This document shows positions 49,686-59,485 of a DNA stretch of 64,000 nt, in pieces. Position 1 is the first letter of the stretch; each line of letters opens with the position of its first letter. The position numbers and the translations under genes were made by a program. The notes below the pieces were generated by a model. The model searched no databases and was not told where the DNA came from. It saw only the letters and a program-made list of their open reading frames with translations. The stretch is from positions 1-64,000 of the forward strand of contig PWKY01000088.1 of the NCBI GenBank assembly GCA_003560595.1, given 5' to 3'. The stretch comes from Thermoplasmata archaeon. Its GTDB lineage: Archaea; Thermoplasmatota; Thermoplasmata; Halarchaeoplasmatales; Halarchaeoplasmataceae.

Positions 49686-51200
49686 TTATTGGTTTTCTTC
49701 GATCACTGCTCCAGCTAGTTTGGAATGAGGTATGTGTATCTTTCTACCCATATCGGTTTCCAGTTCGATGGAGTATCGTCCGATTGATTTTATCACTCCT
49801 TCGTATTCATCAACCTTGATTTTCTTACCGGGCTTGAGTGTCTGGCTGGATTGTATTGACCCCATCATGTTCAAGAAGACGTCCTTTGAACCATAGGCGA
49901 ATCCGACTCCAAGACCGATGAATACAGCACCCACTGCTATGGCGAATACTATATACAATATCGGCACTTCGATGCCTATTTGGGCAAGGGCCATGACCAC
50001 TGCGATGTAGATGATCAATATCTGTATCCCCTTCGCCATGAAGGATGCAAATGGAAGGTCGAGTTCTTTACCAAGTTTGACTACTTTTTCGTGTGCCCAT
50101 GTTGCTATCCAGAAGCCGATGAGGCCTATGAAAAGAGCAACTATTAGGTTGGGGATCCATAGTATAACTGTATTTACCAGTTCAGCAAGTTGATTGAACA
50201 TGCCTTCTCTGTTTAAAATGCCAACAGCTATCTGGACGAAGATCAGCATGATGAACAGTTTTAGAACATAACCTACTACCTGAAGTGTGATACCCTTGCG
50301 TTCTATCATGGCTTCAACTGGTTCGATCAGTTTGTCTATATCCATCTCCTTCAGTAACTTCATTATAAGTTTGACCACGTACTCGGTTACGATCAAACCA
50401 ACGACTATAACTGCAAGTGCAGCGATCAACAACGGTATCACTAGAAGTACTGGATTGATGAATTGGGTAAGAACATCGATCGCGATTATCGAAAGGGCGA
50501 TGTTAACGAATATCAGTATTATAAAGGCTTTGACGAATATATAGATGATATTCATCAGTGAAAAACCGCCTTTTTGAGTCATCTTGTCGATCTTCAGTAG
50601 ATCTTTAGCCATGGGGCTCTTGCGAATGAGTTGTTTCAAGAACTTTACGACCAATTCAGCGACATATAGACCTATAACTAGTACGATGACAGCTACGATC
50701 AACCGCGGTATGAACAGAACGATAGGTGTTAATACCTCTGTGAGTGTCTGTATACCTGCCATATCAAGACCGATCTGTATGAATATGACGAATATGAACC
50801 AAAACACTAAAAGTCCTATTAGTTTAGATACTGAAGCAATACCCATCTTCCGGACTTGTTTGGTCAATCCTATCCGCTGCATGGCCTTTTCTATGCCAAC
50901 TTTTTTCAACACTTTAGTTACTATGGCTCCGGCGATCTTAGATATTATATAACCTATGATGATCAGGACAACAAAGAATACTAGCCCTGGTATGTATTCT
51001 AAGAATGTGTCCCATAGGTCATTAAATATCTCTTCGACACTATCCATAACGGACAATGTAGATCTTTCAGTTATAGAACTAAACATACTATTGCTTTGTT
51101 CTGTATCAGAACCTACCATCCCCGAAACTGTGCCCATAAACATGGTCAGTACTAGAATTAGAACTAAACCAATCGTTACAAATCTATTTTTAGGTTTCAT
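49686..51200 (-). CDS. MscS-like channel with repeated transmembrane-helix domains
   Basis: 504 residues. After an N-terminal signal-anchor come repeated units (~70-440) of paired hydrophobic helices ending in amphipathic K-V-L-K-K-V-G, F-L-K-Q-L-I-R-K and K-L-G-K-E-L-D segments, typical of proteins with several conserved TM-helix repeats. The last ~90 residues resemble an MscS beta domain (G-S-I-Q-S-S-Q-T-L-K-P-G-K-K-I, I-H-I-P-H-S-K-L). It probably gates ions or small solutes under membrane tension. It is monocistronic with a strong T-tract terminator. Confidence 0.85.
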   Translation of the reverse strand: MKPKNRFVTIGLVLILVLTMFMGTVSGMVGSDTEQSNSMFSSITERSTLSVMDSVEEIFNDLWDTFLEYIPGLVFFVVLIIIGYIISKIAGAIVTKVLKKVGIEKAMQRIGLTKQVRKMGIASVSKLIGLLVFWFIFVIFIQIGLDMAGIQTLTEVLTPIVLFIPRLIVAVIVLVIGLYVAELVVKFLKQLIRKSPMAKDLLKIDKMTQKGGFSLMNIIYIFVKAFIILIFVNIALSIIAIDVLTQFINPVLLVIPLLIAALAVIVVGLIVTEYVVKLIMKLLKEMDIDKLIEPVEAMIERKGITLQVVGYVLKLFIMLIFVQIAVGILNREGMFNQLAELVNTVILWIPNLIVALFIGLIGFWIATWAHEKVVKLGKELDLPFASFMAKGIQILIIYIAVVMALAQIGIEVPILYIVFAIAVGAVFIGLGVGFAYGSKDVFLNMMGSIQSSQTLKPGKKIKVDEYEGVIKSIGRYSIELETDMGRKIHIPHSKLAGAVIEENQ

Positions 51201-51270
51201 TTGATCTCACCTTAAAATGTATAAGTTAATAATAGTATTTATAAATTATGTAATGACCGCAGTTAAAATA

Positions 51271-52008
51271 TTACGAATTTAACATATCCTTCAACAGTGT
51301 AAGTGTTTCTAAAGCCCCTCTATGGACTGTTATGTGTGCGATATGTCCTGTTAAAGCAGTTCTTGATGGATTTATCTCAACAACAGTAGCACCTTCGTTT
51401 CTAGCTAAAACCGGCAAAGATGCAGCGGGATAAACAACTGATGAAGTTCCGATTACCAGCATGAGAACACAGTCTTTACTACTTTTTAGAGCTCTATCTA
51501 TGGTATCGAAGGGTAAGGGCTCTCCGAACAAGACCACATCAGGCCTAAGATAGGAGCCGCAGTTACACTTGGGAACTTGGTTTTCCAATATCTCATCGAT
51601 GTGATCTTTAGTATCCTGTTGATAACCGCATTTATCACACCTTAGTGTTGATAGGGTACCATGTAGCTGGATCACGTCACTCGACCCAGCCCTTAAGTGC
51701 AGCCCGTCTACGTTTTGAGTGATAACCGAATTTAAACCAATTTCTTCTAAATCCACTAAAATATCGTACCCTGCATGCGGTTCTGCTCGGAATACTTCTT
51801 CGATTTGCAATTTAAATAATTCCCAGCTCTTTAACGGATCATTCCTGAAAGCAGTTGCTTGAGCGTATTCTTCTGGGTCGAACTTATCCCATAAACCACC
51901 TTCTCCTCTGAAGGGTGCTATGCCGCACTCGACCGACATCCCGGCACCGGTGAGTGCGACTATGGGTTCAGAGTCCTCTATCAACCGTACAAGTTCTTCT
52001 ATCATCAC
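51271..52008 (-). CDS. Sir2-family NAD-dependent protein deacylase
   Basis: 245 residues. NAD-binding G-A-G-M-S (21-25), T-Q-N-V-D-G-L-H (97-104), catalytic His116 in L-H-G, and zinc cysteines at 124, 127, 148 and 150 (C-x2-C and C-x-C). The usual G-I-P-x-F-R loop reads G-I-A-P-F-R, a local substitution. Its ATG overlaps the fumB stop by 4 nt, making it the third gene of a fumA-fumB-sir2 operon, an unusual partner for fumarase. It may deacylate metabolic enzymes; this is inference from context. Confidence 0.92.
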   Translation of the reverse strand: MMIEELVRLIEDSEPIVALTGAGMSVECGIAPFRGEGGLWDKFDPEEYAQATAFRNDPLKSWELFKLQIEEVFRAEPHAGYDILVDLEEIGLNSVITQNVDGLHLRAGSSDVIQLHGTLSTLRCDKCGYQQDTKDHIDEILENQVPKCNCGSYLRPDVVLFGEPLPFDTIDRALKSSKDCVLMLVIGTSSVVYPAASLPVLARNEGATVVEINPSRTALTGHIAHITVHRGALETLTLLKDMLNS

Positions 52009-52592
52009 AAATCTGCTTTTATGCGCTCCAAGTTCTTTTTCACCTTCGCAGCCACATCCTTATGTATACTGTTCCCGTGAGAATCCATGGTCACTAAGAA
52101 AGGACCTGCCTCTTTTACTCTGAACATCCAAAATGCCTCAGGGATACCCAACTCTTCAAGGAAGTAAACATCTTCCACCTCTTCGATGGCCTTTGCCATG
52201 AGAGCACCGGCACCACCGGTGTACTGAACATAAACTGCACCATGTTCTTCCAAGGCTTTCAAGGTCCTATCTCCCATACCGCCTTTGCCGATGATGATCT
52301 TGGTGCCGAACCTTTCTATGAATTCGTCTTCGAAGATCTCCATGCGTATGCTGGTTGTAGGTCCTGCGGAAACGACTTCCCATCTTCCATCTACCTTGTG
52401 TATGGCAGGTCCACAGTGGAACATGGCATATTCCGAAGGATCGAAGGGCAGGTCTTCGTCACTCAATCCCAGTAACTTCTCATGAGCTGAATCACGGGCG
52501 GTGAATATGGTTCCAGATATGTAGAATGTATCTCCGATATTGAGTTTTTTGACTTCCTCACCGTCTATGGGTGTTGTTAGAACTTTCTTCAT
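52005..52592 (-). CDS. fumB: Class I fumarate hydratase, beta subunit
   Basis: 195 residues matching the C-terminal part of iron-sulfur class I fumarases. It begins T-T-P-I-D-G-E-E-V-K-K-L, with I-S-G-T-I-F-T-A-R-D-S-A-H, G-P-T-T-S-I-R-M, I-I-G-K-G-G-M-G, and Y-F-L-E-E-L-G-I-P-E-A-F-W. Together with the alpha subunit it interconverts fumarate and malate. The start overlaps the alpha stop by 4 nt. The related tartrate dehydratase (TtdB) is an alternative, but fumarase is favoured by the neighbouring fumarate reductase genes. Confidence 0.9.
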   Translation of the reverse strand: MKKVLTTPIDGEEVKKLNIGDTFYISGTIFTARDSAHEKLLGLSDEDLPFDPSEYAMFHCGPAIHKVDGRWEVVSAGPTTSIRMEIFEDEFIERFGTKIIIGKGGMGDRTLKALEEHGAVYVQYTGGAGALMAKAIEEVEDVYFLEELGIPEAFWMFRVKEAGPFLVTMDSHGNSIHKDVAAKVKKNLERIKADL

Positions 52593-53452
52593 CCTTTCAC
52601 CTCCAGTTTTCCATCCTTCAATTCAAGTACTGCTTGACGGTTGGCCCAACACTGTGGAACCACTGCCACGGGGAAAGATGCTGGATGCCTATGTGCATAT
52701 TCTATCTTTATGTCTAGTACCGTAGTTTTACCGCCTACCCCCATAGGTCCGATACCCAACTGATTGACTTTATCTAATAATTCCTCTTCGATCACGGCGA
52801 TCTTCTCCTCCGGATGACGGGTACCAACAGGTCGGAGTAAGGCCTTCTTTGCCAACTCCAAAGCAACATCCGCACCTCCGCCGATACCGACTCCTACCAC
52901 GGTAGGTGGACATGGTTTACCCTCCATAGCGGCGACCTGATCGATGACGATCTCTTTGACACCTTTCAAGCCCTTTCCAGGAGTCATCATCACCAATTTA
53001 CTCATGTTTTCACTGCCACCGCCTTTGGGCATCACGGTTATCTTTAATCCATCGCCTTCTACAACATTCCAATGTATCGGTGGTATGAAACGTCCTGTGT
53101 TATCCCCTGTGTTCGTATGGTCTATAGGGTGAACTGCATTCGGTCTTAAAGGTACCTCTTTTGATGCTCGTTTTACTGCATTATGAATACTCTCTTTTAG
53201 AATTTTGATATGGGGGAAATCAGTACCAACTTCTACAAAAAAAGTGATGGTGCCAGTATCCTGGCAGATCGGAGCACATTCTCCCTTTCCTACACCAATA
53301 TTCTCAAGGATCGCATTCAATTGGACCTTTGGTCCTTCTGATCCTTCTTTATCTACAGCATCACGAAGAGCATCTTCCGTTTCAGAAGTTACCCTGGTGA
53401 CCGCTTTTCTGATCGCTTCTACCAAACCGTCTTCAAGATCGCCTTGGTTCAT
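52589..53452 (-). CDS. fumA: Class I fumarate hydratase, alpha subunit
   Basis: 287 residues. The Fe-S and substrate motifs are visible: [37 protein letters not shown], and G-V-G-I-G-G. The cluster acts as the Lewis acid for hydration. It is the first gene of the fumA-fumB-sir2 operon, divergent from hdrA; a TATAAAT on the plus strand at 53481-53487 serves as its TATA box in the reverse direction. Confidence 0.92.
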   Translation of the reverse strand: MNQGDLEDGLVEAIRKAVTRVTSETEDALRDAVDKEGSEGPKVQLNAILENIGVGKGECAPICQDTGTITFFVEVGTDFPHIKILKESIHNAVKRASKEVPLRPNAVHPIDHTNTGDNTGRFIPPIHWNVVEGDGLKITVMPKGGGSENMSKLVMMTPGKGLKGVKEIVIDQVAAMEGKPCPPTVVGVGIGGGADVALELAKKALLRPVGTRHPEEKIAVIEEELLDKVNQLGIGPMGVGGKTTVLDIKIEYAHRHPASFPVAVVPQCWANRQAVLELKDGKLEVKG

Positions 53453-53538
53453 ATTATCGTTGGAACATGGAAATGTATGATATAAATCTATGGTATATGT
53501 AGTACATAGGATCTACTAAGATGAGATCATAATCTGTA

Positions 53539-53557
53539 GTGAATTTCATAAATTCAC
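53539..53557. promoter_or_regulatory. Perfect palindrome in the fumA-hdrA intergenic region (candidate operator)
   Basis: GTGAATTT-CAT-AAATTCAC has 8-nt arms with a 3-nt spacer and ends 6 nt before the hdrA TATA box. The location, upstream of the TATA in the BRE region and between divergent metabolic operons, is typical for an archaeal regulator site. The regulator is unknown. Confidence 0.55.
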
Positions 53558-53563
53558 CGAAGG

Positions 53564-53573
53564 TATTATAAAC
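53564..53573 (+). promoter_or_regulatory. TATA box of the hdr-mvh-tfr-kor operon
   Basis: TATTATAAAC lies 52-61 nt before the hdrA ATG (53625), predicting a leader of about 30 nt, in contrast to the leaderless genes elsewhere in the window. Confidence 0.6.
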
Positions 53574-53624
53574 AGCCTGTTGTTCCCCGAAAACAGAATA
53601 TCCATTCCCCGATGGTAGGTACAT

Positions 53625-56600
53625 ATGAAAAAAGATGTTTTAATAATCGGCGGCGGAATCTCTGGCGTTCAGTCCGCACTTGACCTAGCCGAAAAAGGAT
53701 ACGAGGTAGTGCTGGTTGATAGATCTCCAAGTATAGGCGGGAACATGGTGAAACTAGATAAAACGTTCCCAACTAATGACTGTTCTATATGTATATCGGC
53801 CCCTAAGATGGTCGAAGCGAGCAGGAATGATAATATCACTATACTTACTTATTCCGAAATAAAAGATTTGATCGGAAGCGCCGGCGGATTCGATGTAAAG
53901 ATTTGGAAGCGAACGAAATATGTGGATCCCGACATCTGCACCGGTTGTGGTGATTGTGAGACCGCTTGTCCCGTAGAGGTTCCTAGCGAATTTGAACAGA
54001 AATTATCGGACAGGAAAGGTATATACGTAGAATTTCCACAGTCGGTCCCGTTAACATACACTATAGATTATGATAATTGTGTAGGTTGTGCGGCATGTGA
54101 GAGGGTATGCGATGCTGGTGCTATCAATTTTCTAGATACATCACAGGTCATCGACCTTGAAGTTGGAAGTATAATAGTTGCAACCGGCTATCAGATGATG
54201 CAGCCCGACGAGTGGAGGGAAGAGTACGGTTACGGAAAATATCCTGATGTACTCAACGCCATGGAATACGAGAGGCTCCTTTCAGCATCCGGGCCAACCG
54301 GTGGGAAGGTGTTGAAACGTTCCGATGGAAAACCGCCAGAATCTGTAGCCTGGATACAGTGTGTGGGTTCGAGGTGTAAACAGAAGGGCATGCCTTACTG
54401 TTCTAGAGTCTGCTGTATGTACTCTACCAAACAGGCTTCCATAAGTAAGGGCGAAAATCCGGATTTGGATACCGCGGTTTATTACATGGATCTAAGGGCC
54501 TATGGAAAGGACTTCCAACAGTATTACGATAAAGCGAAAGACAAAGGTGTGAGGTATCTTAGAGGTCGTCCTTCAAGGGTATATGAACAGAGTGATGGTA
54601 AACTAGCTATAGAATACGAGGATACCGAAAAGGGAGAGGTGAAAACGGACGTCGTAGACATGGTGGTTCTCTCATCAGCCATCTTACCTTCATCCGGTAA
54701 CGATAAGCTATCAGAGATTTTAGATATATCCTTGGACGAGTATGGATTTTTTGAATCTAAAGACATGCTTACCGCACCTGTAGATTCTACCCGCGACGGC
54801 ATATACTTGGCCGGTTGTGCACAATCTCCGAAAGATATACCTGATAGTGTATCACAAGCCAGCGGTGCCGCGGCTAGAGCGTTGATGCCTTTAAGAGATC
54901 GAAAGAGAAAGGGTAGAGCTGAGAAGAAACCCGAACGTGACGTTTCTAAGGAAGAACCTAGGATCGGGGTTTTCGTCTGTCACTGCGGAAAGAATATCGC
55001 AAATTATCTTGATGTTGAAGAGGTGGCCGAGGCTACGAAAAATATGCCGGGAGTAGTACATGTGGACGACAGTATGTTCGCCTGTTCCGAAGATGCTCAA
55101 ACGGTGATAAAAGACGCGATCAAAGAGCACCATCTTAACAGGATAGTCGTCTCCGCTTGTTCACCACGTACTCACGCCCCCCTTTTCCAGGATACTCTGG
55201 AAGAGGCAGGGTTGAACCGCTATCTCTTTGAGATGTCGAATATAAGGAATCACTGTAGCTGGGTACACAGCGATGATCCTGAAAAAGCTACGGAAAAAGC
55301 AAAGCTGTTGACGAAGATGGCTGTAGCTAAAGCAAAACGATTATCCGCTTTGACGGAAGAGGAGATAGATGTCGGCGACCGTACCCTGGTTATTGGAGGA
55401 GGACCTGCAGGTATGGAAACCGCTCTTTCTCTCTCACGATGCGGTCAGAAGGTGACGTTAGTTGAAAAAGAGGCAGAATTGGGTGGTAAACTCAGAAGGT
55501 TGAATACTTTATTCCCAACCGATATCGATGCTCGTGAATTTGCAGATTCCATGGCTCATCAAGTTGGTGACGAAAAGAACATACGAGTTATCTTATCTGC
55601 TGAGATCGAAGATATCGAGGGATATATCGGTAACTACACTGCTACGGTAAACGGTGAGGAGATCGAAGTAGATACCATCGTTCTAGCCACAGGATTCAAA
55701 GAGATAGAAGCTGAAGAACGTCACGGTTACGGCAAGGATCCACGTGTGATGACACAATTGGAATTCGACGAAGCATTATCTGGAGGAGGGTTGGGCAAAC
55801 CTGAGAACGTTGTTTTCATCAACTGCGTAGGTGCTCTTGAAGAAGAGCGTCCATGGTGTTGCAGAGTGGGATGTGGTAACTCGTTGAAGAACGCAAAGGA
55901 GATAAAACAAAGATATCCCGATGCTAACGTTTACATCCTCTACAAAGATATGCGAGTATTCGGTAAACGTGAAGAAGAGTACTACATGGACGTAGAGGGT
56001 GATGATGGTGTGATATTCCTACGTTATTCCACTGGTCAGGAACCAGAAGTTGTCACCGGTAAGGATAAACTGCAGTTGAAGGTCCACGATAATTTACTGG
56101 ATGAGGATCTAGAGATCGATGCAGATTACGTTGTATTGGCCATGCAGCTTGAAGGTGACGAAAGCGCACCTATATTGAAGAAGATGTTGAAGATATCGTC
56201 GGACCCTGCAGGTTTCTACATGGAGGCACATGCAAAACTTAGACCTCTGGAGTTACCCTCGGAAGGTGTTTATCTAGCAGGGGGAGCACACTATCCGAAG
56301 AATATCTCGGACACCCTGGCCCAAGCTGAAGGTGCCGCTTCAAAGGCCATGGTACCCATGATGCGAGGTTACACCAAGAGCGAAGGTATAATCTCTGTGG
56401 TAGATGATGAACTCTGCAGCGGATGTAAGATGTGCATTTCAGTTTGCCCCTACGGAGCTATAGAACACGATCCCGAAGAGGGCGTTGCCGTGATAACTGA
56501 TGTACTTTGTAAGGGCTGCGGCTCCTGTGCCAGTGTTTGCCCTATAGGTGCTATCGACCAGAAGGGTTACGAGAATGACACTATAATGGCCATGATAAAG

Positions 56601-56630
56601 GCCGCTCTGCTTGAGGACGAGGTGGTATAG
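53625..56630 (+). CDS. hdrA: Double-module HdrA: flavin and iron-sulfur subunit of heterodisulfide-reductase complex
   Basis: 1001 residues, about half as long again as ordinary HdrA. The first module (~1-430) has a FAD-binding G-G-G-I-S-G (9-14), T-F-P-T-N-D-C-S-I-C (48-56) and two [4Fe-4S] motifs (105-115 and 152-162), but no C-H-C-G. The second (~445-1001) is a full HdrA: V-C-H-C-G-K-N (451-457), Rossmann V-I-G-G-G-P-A-G (~589), and two C-terminal ferredoxin motifs (C-S-G-C-K-M-C, C-K-G-C-G-S-C). HdrA carries the bifurcating flavin that splits H2-derived electrons between ferredoxin and a high-potential acceptor. It is the first gene of the ten-gene operon. HdrA-HdrA or QmoA/QmoB-like fusions are a known alternative reading. 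Confidence 0.93.
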   Translation: MKKDVLIIGGGISGVQSALDLAEKGYEVVLVDRSPSIGGNMVKLDKTFPTNDCSICISAPKMVEASRNDNITILTYSEIKDLIGSAGGFDVKIWKRTKYVDPDICTGCGDCETACPVEVPSEFEQKLSDRKGIYVEFPQSVPLTYTIDYDNCVGCAACERVCDAGAINFLDTSQVIDLEVGSIIVATGYQMMQPDEWREEYGYGKYPDVLNAMEYERLLSASGPTGGKVLKRSDGKPPESVAWIQCVGSRCKQKGMPYCSRVCCMYSTKQASISKGENPDLDTAVYYMDLRAYGKDFQQYYDKAKDKGVRYLRGRPSRVYEQSDGKLAIEYEDTEKGEVKTDVVDMVVLSSAILPSSGNDKLSEILDISLDEYGFFESKDMLTAPVDSTRDGIYLAGCAQSPKDIPDSVSQASGAAARALMPLRDRKRKGRAEKKPERDVSKEEPRIGVFVCHCGKNIANYLDVEEVAEATKNMPGVVHVDDSMFACSEDAQTVIKDAIKEHHLNRIVVSACSPRTHAPLFQDTLEEAGLNRYLFEMSNIRNHCSWVHSDDPEKATEKAKLLTKMAVAKAKRLSALTEEEIDVGDRTLVIGGGPAGMETALSLSRCGQKVTLVEKEAELGGKLRRLNTLFPTDIDAREFADSMAHQVGDEKNIRVILSAEIEDIEGYIGNYTATVNGEEIEVDTIVLATGFKEIEAEERHGYGKDPRVMTQLEFDEALSGGGLGKPENVVFINCVGALEEERPWCCRVGCGNSLKNAKEIKQRYPDANVYILYKDMRVFGKREEEYYMDVEGDDGVIFLRYSTGQEPEVVTGKDKLQLKVHDNLLDEDLEIDADYVVLAMQLEGDESAPILKKMLKISSDPAGFYMEAHAKLRPLELPSEGVYLAGGAHYPKNISDTLAQAEGAASKAMVPMMRGYTKSEGIISVVDDELCSGCKMCISVCPYGAIEHDPEEGVAVITDVLCKGCGSCASVCPIGAIDQKGYENDTIMAMIKAALLEDEVV

Positions 56631-57056
56631 ATGGCGGACAATGGATTCGAACCGAAGATCATCGTCTTTCTGTGTAACTGGTGCAGTTACGGTGGTGGAG
56701 ACTTAGCAGGGGTGAACCGTGAACAGTACCCTACCAACGTACTAGGTATCAAAGTGATGTGTTCATCCCGGGTATCTCCGGAACATATCATGGAATCATT
56801 CAACGACGGTGCCGACGGTGTACTCATAACGGGATGCCATCCCGGTGACTGCCATTACATAGACGGAAATTATAAGACGTTCCGCAAGATAGGCCTTATA
56901 TCTAAGATGCTGGAAGATCTCGGCATCAACCCGAAGAGGTTGAGGTTAGAATGGATATCTTCCGCCGAGGGCGGAAAATTCGCTCAGGTGATGAGGGAGA
57001 TGACGGAACAGATACGAGGATTGGGACCCCTTGATTTAAAAGAGGAGGTCGAATGA
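56631..57056 (+). CDS. mvhD: MvhD: electron-transfer subunit linking hydrogenase and Hdr
   Basis: 141 residues, full length for MvhD. It shows F-L-C-N-W-C-S-Y-G-G-G-D, V-M-C-S-S-R-V, and T-G-C-H-P-G-D-C-H-Y, the cysteines that hold the [2Fe-2S] cluster. It transfers electrons from the hydrogenase small subunit to HdrA. Its ATG directly follows the hdrA stop with no gap. Methyl-viologen hydrogenase genes follow immediately. Confidence 0.95.
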   Translation: MADNGFEPKIIVFLCNWCSYGGGDLAGVNREQYPTNVLGIKVMCSSRVSPEHIMESFNDGADGVLITGCHPGDCHYIDGNYKTFRKIGLISKMLEDLGINPKRLRLEWISSAEGGKFAQVMREMTEQIRGLGPLDLKEEVE

Positions 57057-57057
57057 C

Positions 57058-58029
57058 ATGAGTGATAAACTGAAGATAGGTTTCTACTGGTGCGCCGCCT
57101 GTGGCGGGTGCGAGATCAGTGTTTTAGATATAGATGATATGATATTAGATGTTGTTGAAAAAGCCGAGATAGTGTTTTGGCCCTGTGCTATGGACCCCAA
57201 GTACGAAGATGTAGAAAAGATGGATGACGGGGAGATGGATATCGTATTCGTAAACGGATCTATCCGGTCCGATGAAAATCATGAGATGGTCAAACTGCTC
57301 AGACAAAAGGCAAAAAAAGTGGTGGCCTACGGTTCTTGTTCAAGCATAGGTGGTTTATTCGGCCTCGGCAACTTGTATGATAACGATGAATTGATGGAAT
57401 ACGGTTACAACACACCCTCTACCGATAAAGACGGTGTTATGCCGTTAGATGACAATATGGTGCCCGAAGGAGATCTACATCTACCTGGATTAACTCATCA
57501 CGTAAGACCATTGGACGAGGTCATCGACGTCGATGTATATCTACCAGGATGTCCACCTCTACCAAACCAGTTGGAGGAAGCATTCCCGGCTCTACTTTCC
57601 GGAGAGGTGGGAAAATACGACCTGATCTCTCAGAAGAGCGTGTGCGACGTATGCCCATTGGAGAGGGAGGAAAAGAAGATACCCAGGCTGTATCCTATAC
57701 AAGAGAAGAAATTGGAAGCTGAAGAGTGTATACTAGATCAGGGAGTGCTCTGTATGGGTCCCGCCACTTCTGGAATGTGCGACGGACCGTGCCCAGAAGT
57801 GGGGCATCCGTGTATAGGGTGCAACGGTCCGGTAAGGGGCGTAAAAGATCAAGGGGCTCGTATGGCTTCCGCACTTGGCTCTGTGCTGGGTGCTGAAGGA
57901 GAAGAAAGGATGGACGAAGATGAGATAAGTGAGGTCGTAAAGAGTGTAAGAGACCCTACGGGCTCGTTCTACCGTTTTAGTCTACCAACGAGTTACCTCC
58001 GATACAAGAGGAGGGATCTACATGAATAA
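57058..58029 (+). CDS. mvhG: [NiFe]-hydrogenase small subunit MvhG
   Basis: 323 residues. The proximal cluster motif is W-C-A-A-C-G-G-C-E (Cys12, 15, 18), followed by Y-G-S-C-S-S-I-G-G and the distal cysteine groups C-D-V-C-P-L, C-M-G-P and C-I-G-C-N-G-P. It belongs with group 3c, F420-non-reducing hydrogenases, and is cytoplasmic with no Tat signal. The last 8 nt overlap mvhA. Confidence 0.95.
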   Translation: MSDKLKIGFYWCAACGGCEISVLDIDDMILDVVEKAEIVFWPCAMDPKYEDVEKMDDGEMDIVFVNGSIRSDENHEMVKLLRQKAKKVVAYGSCSSIGGLFGLGNLYDNDELMEYGYNTPSTDKDGVMPLDDNMVPEGDLHLPGLTHHVRPLDEVIDVDVYLPGCPPLPNQLEEAFPALLSGEVGKYDLISQKSVCDVCPLEREEKKIPRLYPIQEKKLEAEECILDQGVLCMGPATSGMCDGPCPEVGHPCIGCNGPVRGVKDQGARMASALGSVLGAEGEERMDEDEISEVVKSVRDPTGSFYRFSLPTSYLRYKRRDLHE

Positions 58030-59485
58030 AGATAATAAAATCGAGATCGATCCGATAACAAGATTAGAAGGTCATGGAAAGATAACCATATTCTTGGATG
58101 AAGAAAAGAACGTGGATAACGCCTACCTGCAGGTACCGGAGTTCAAAGGATTCGAGAAGTTCTGCAACGGTAGAAGAGCTGAAGATATGCCTAATATAAC
58201 CAGCAGGATATGTGGTGTTTGTCCGGTAGCCCATCATCTGGCTTCTACCAAAGCTCTTGACGACGCTTATGGTGTAACTCCGCCAGAGCCTGCATTAAAG
58301 TTAAGAGAATTGATCTATAATGGTTATATCTACGCAGATCACCTACTTCATTTCTACTTTTTAGCCAGCCCGGACTTTTTGGTCGGTGTTGACGCTCCCC
58401 GAGAGTCGAGGAACATACTGGGAGTGATAGAAAAGGTAGGATTGGATATAGGAAAGGACGTTATCAAACAAAGGGCGAACGGACAGAAGATAATACGTAC
58501 CTTGGGTGGTAAAGCGGTACACCCATGTTTCGGCATACCCGGTGGAGTGACTAAGTCCCTCAACCGCGAAGAGCGTGAGATGATATTGGATATGTCGGAG
58601 AGCATGGTCGAATTCTCTAAATTTACATTGGATATATTCAAAGATAAAGTGCTGAAGCAATACTCTCAACCTATCGAAGAGGACCGTTTAGAAGTATACA
58701 GCATGGGCCTTGTAGAGGACGGAAAGTTGAGCCACACCGGTGGAGAGGTAAATATAGTTGATCCAACGGGTAAATATTTTGCAAGCTTTTCAGGTACAGA
58801 TTATCTTGATGTGATACGTGAGCACGTCGAACCCTGGAGTTATATGAAATTCCCATACCTCAAGGAAGTGGGATGGAAGGGATTTACTGAGGGCCAGGAC
58901 TCGGGTGTTTACCGAGTAGGACCCCTTGGTAGGCTTAACGCTTCAAAGAGTATGAAGACACCTATAGCTCAAAAGGAGTTCGAAGAGATGTTCGACATCC
59001 TAGGTAAACCAGTTCACTCTACCCTTGCATACCATTGGGCCAGGTTGATAGAAGTGATCCAGTCCGCCGAATTGGTTAAAGAGTTGGCTGAGGACGATAC
59101 CTTAGAAAGCGATGAGATACGTGCAGAGACTGGTGAACCCGGAAGAGGTGTGGGTATAGTAGAAGCGGCTAGAGGCACTTTGATCCACGATTACGTGGTG
59201 GATGAAGGCGGCTTGATAGAAGATGTTAATCTTATCGTCGCTACTAACCATAACGCAGCACCGATATCCATGAGCGTAACCGATGCGGCACGTAAATACG
59301 TAGACGGTGGAGATGTGAAACCAGGTATGCTCAACAGCGTTGAAAGGGCTTTCAGAGCCTACGATCCATGCCTTGCTTGTGCAACACACTCCGCCATGGG
59401 CGAAACCCCTCTTGAAGTCACCATCTACGACTCAAAAAATTGTAAATATAAAAAGGTAACACAAGGGCTTGGTGATAACAGATGA
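58022..59485 (+). CDS. mvhA: [NiFe]-hydrogenase large subunit MvhA
   Basis: 487 residues. The nickel ligands are in R-I-C-G-V-C-P (N-terminal) and D-P-C-L-A-C-A-T-H (C-terminal), both intact. About 36 residues follow the last motif; group 3c enzymes vary here and some are processed by a protease, none of which is visible in the window. It oxidises H2 or reduces protons in the cytoplasm and feeds MvhG and MvhD. It overlaps hdrC by 4 nt. Confidence 0.95.
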   Translation: MNKDNKIEIDPITRLEGHGKITIFLDEEKNVDNAYLQVPEFKGFEKFCNGRRAEDMPNITSRICGVCPVAHHLASTKALDDAYGVTPPEPALKLRELIYNGYIYADHLLHFYFLASPDFLVGVDAPRESRNILGVIEKVGLDIGKDVIKQRANGQKIIRTLGGKAVHPCFGIPGGVTKSLNREEREMILDMSESMVEFSKFTLDIFKDKVLKQYSQPIEEDRLEVYSMGLVEDGKLSHTGGEVNIVDPTGKYFASFSGTDYLDVIREHVEPWSYMKFPYLKEVGWKGFTEGQDSGVYRVGPLGRLNASKSMKTPIAQKEFEEMFDILGKPVHSTLAYHWARLIEVIQSAELVKELAEDDTLESDEIRAETGEPGRGVGIVEAARGTLIHDYVVDEGGLIEDVNLIVATNHNAAPISMSVTDAARKYVDGGDVKPGMLNSVERAFRAYDPCLACATHSAMGETPLEVTIYDSKNCKYKKVTQGLGDNR

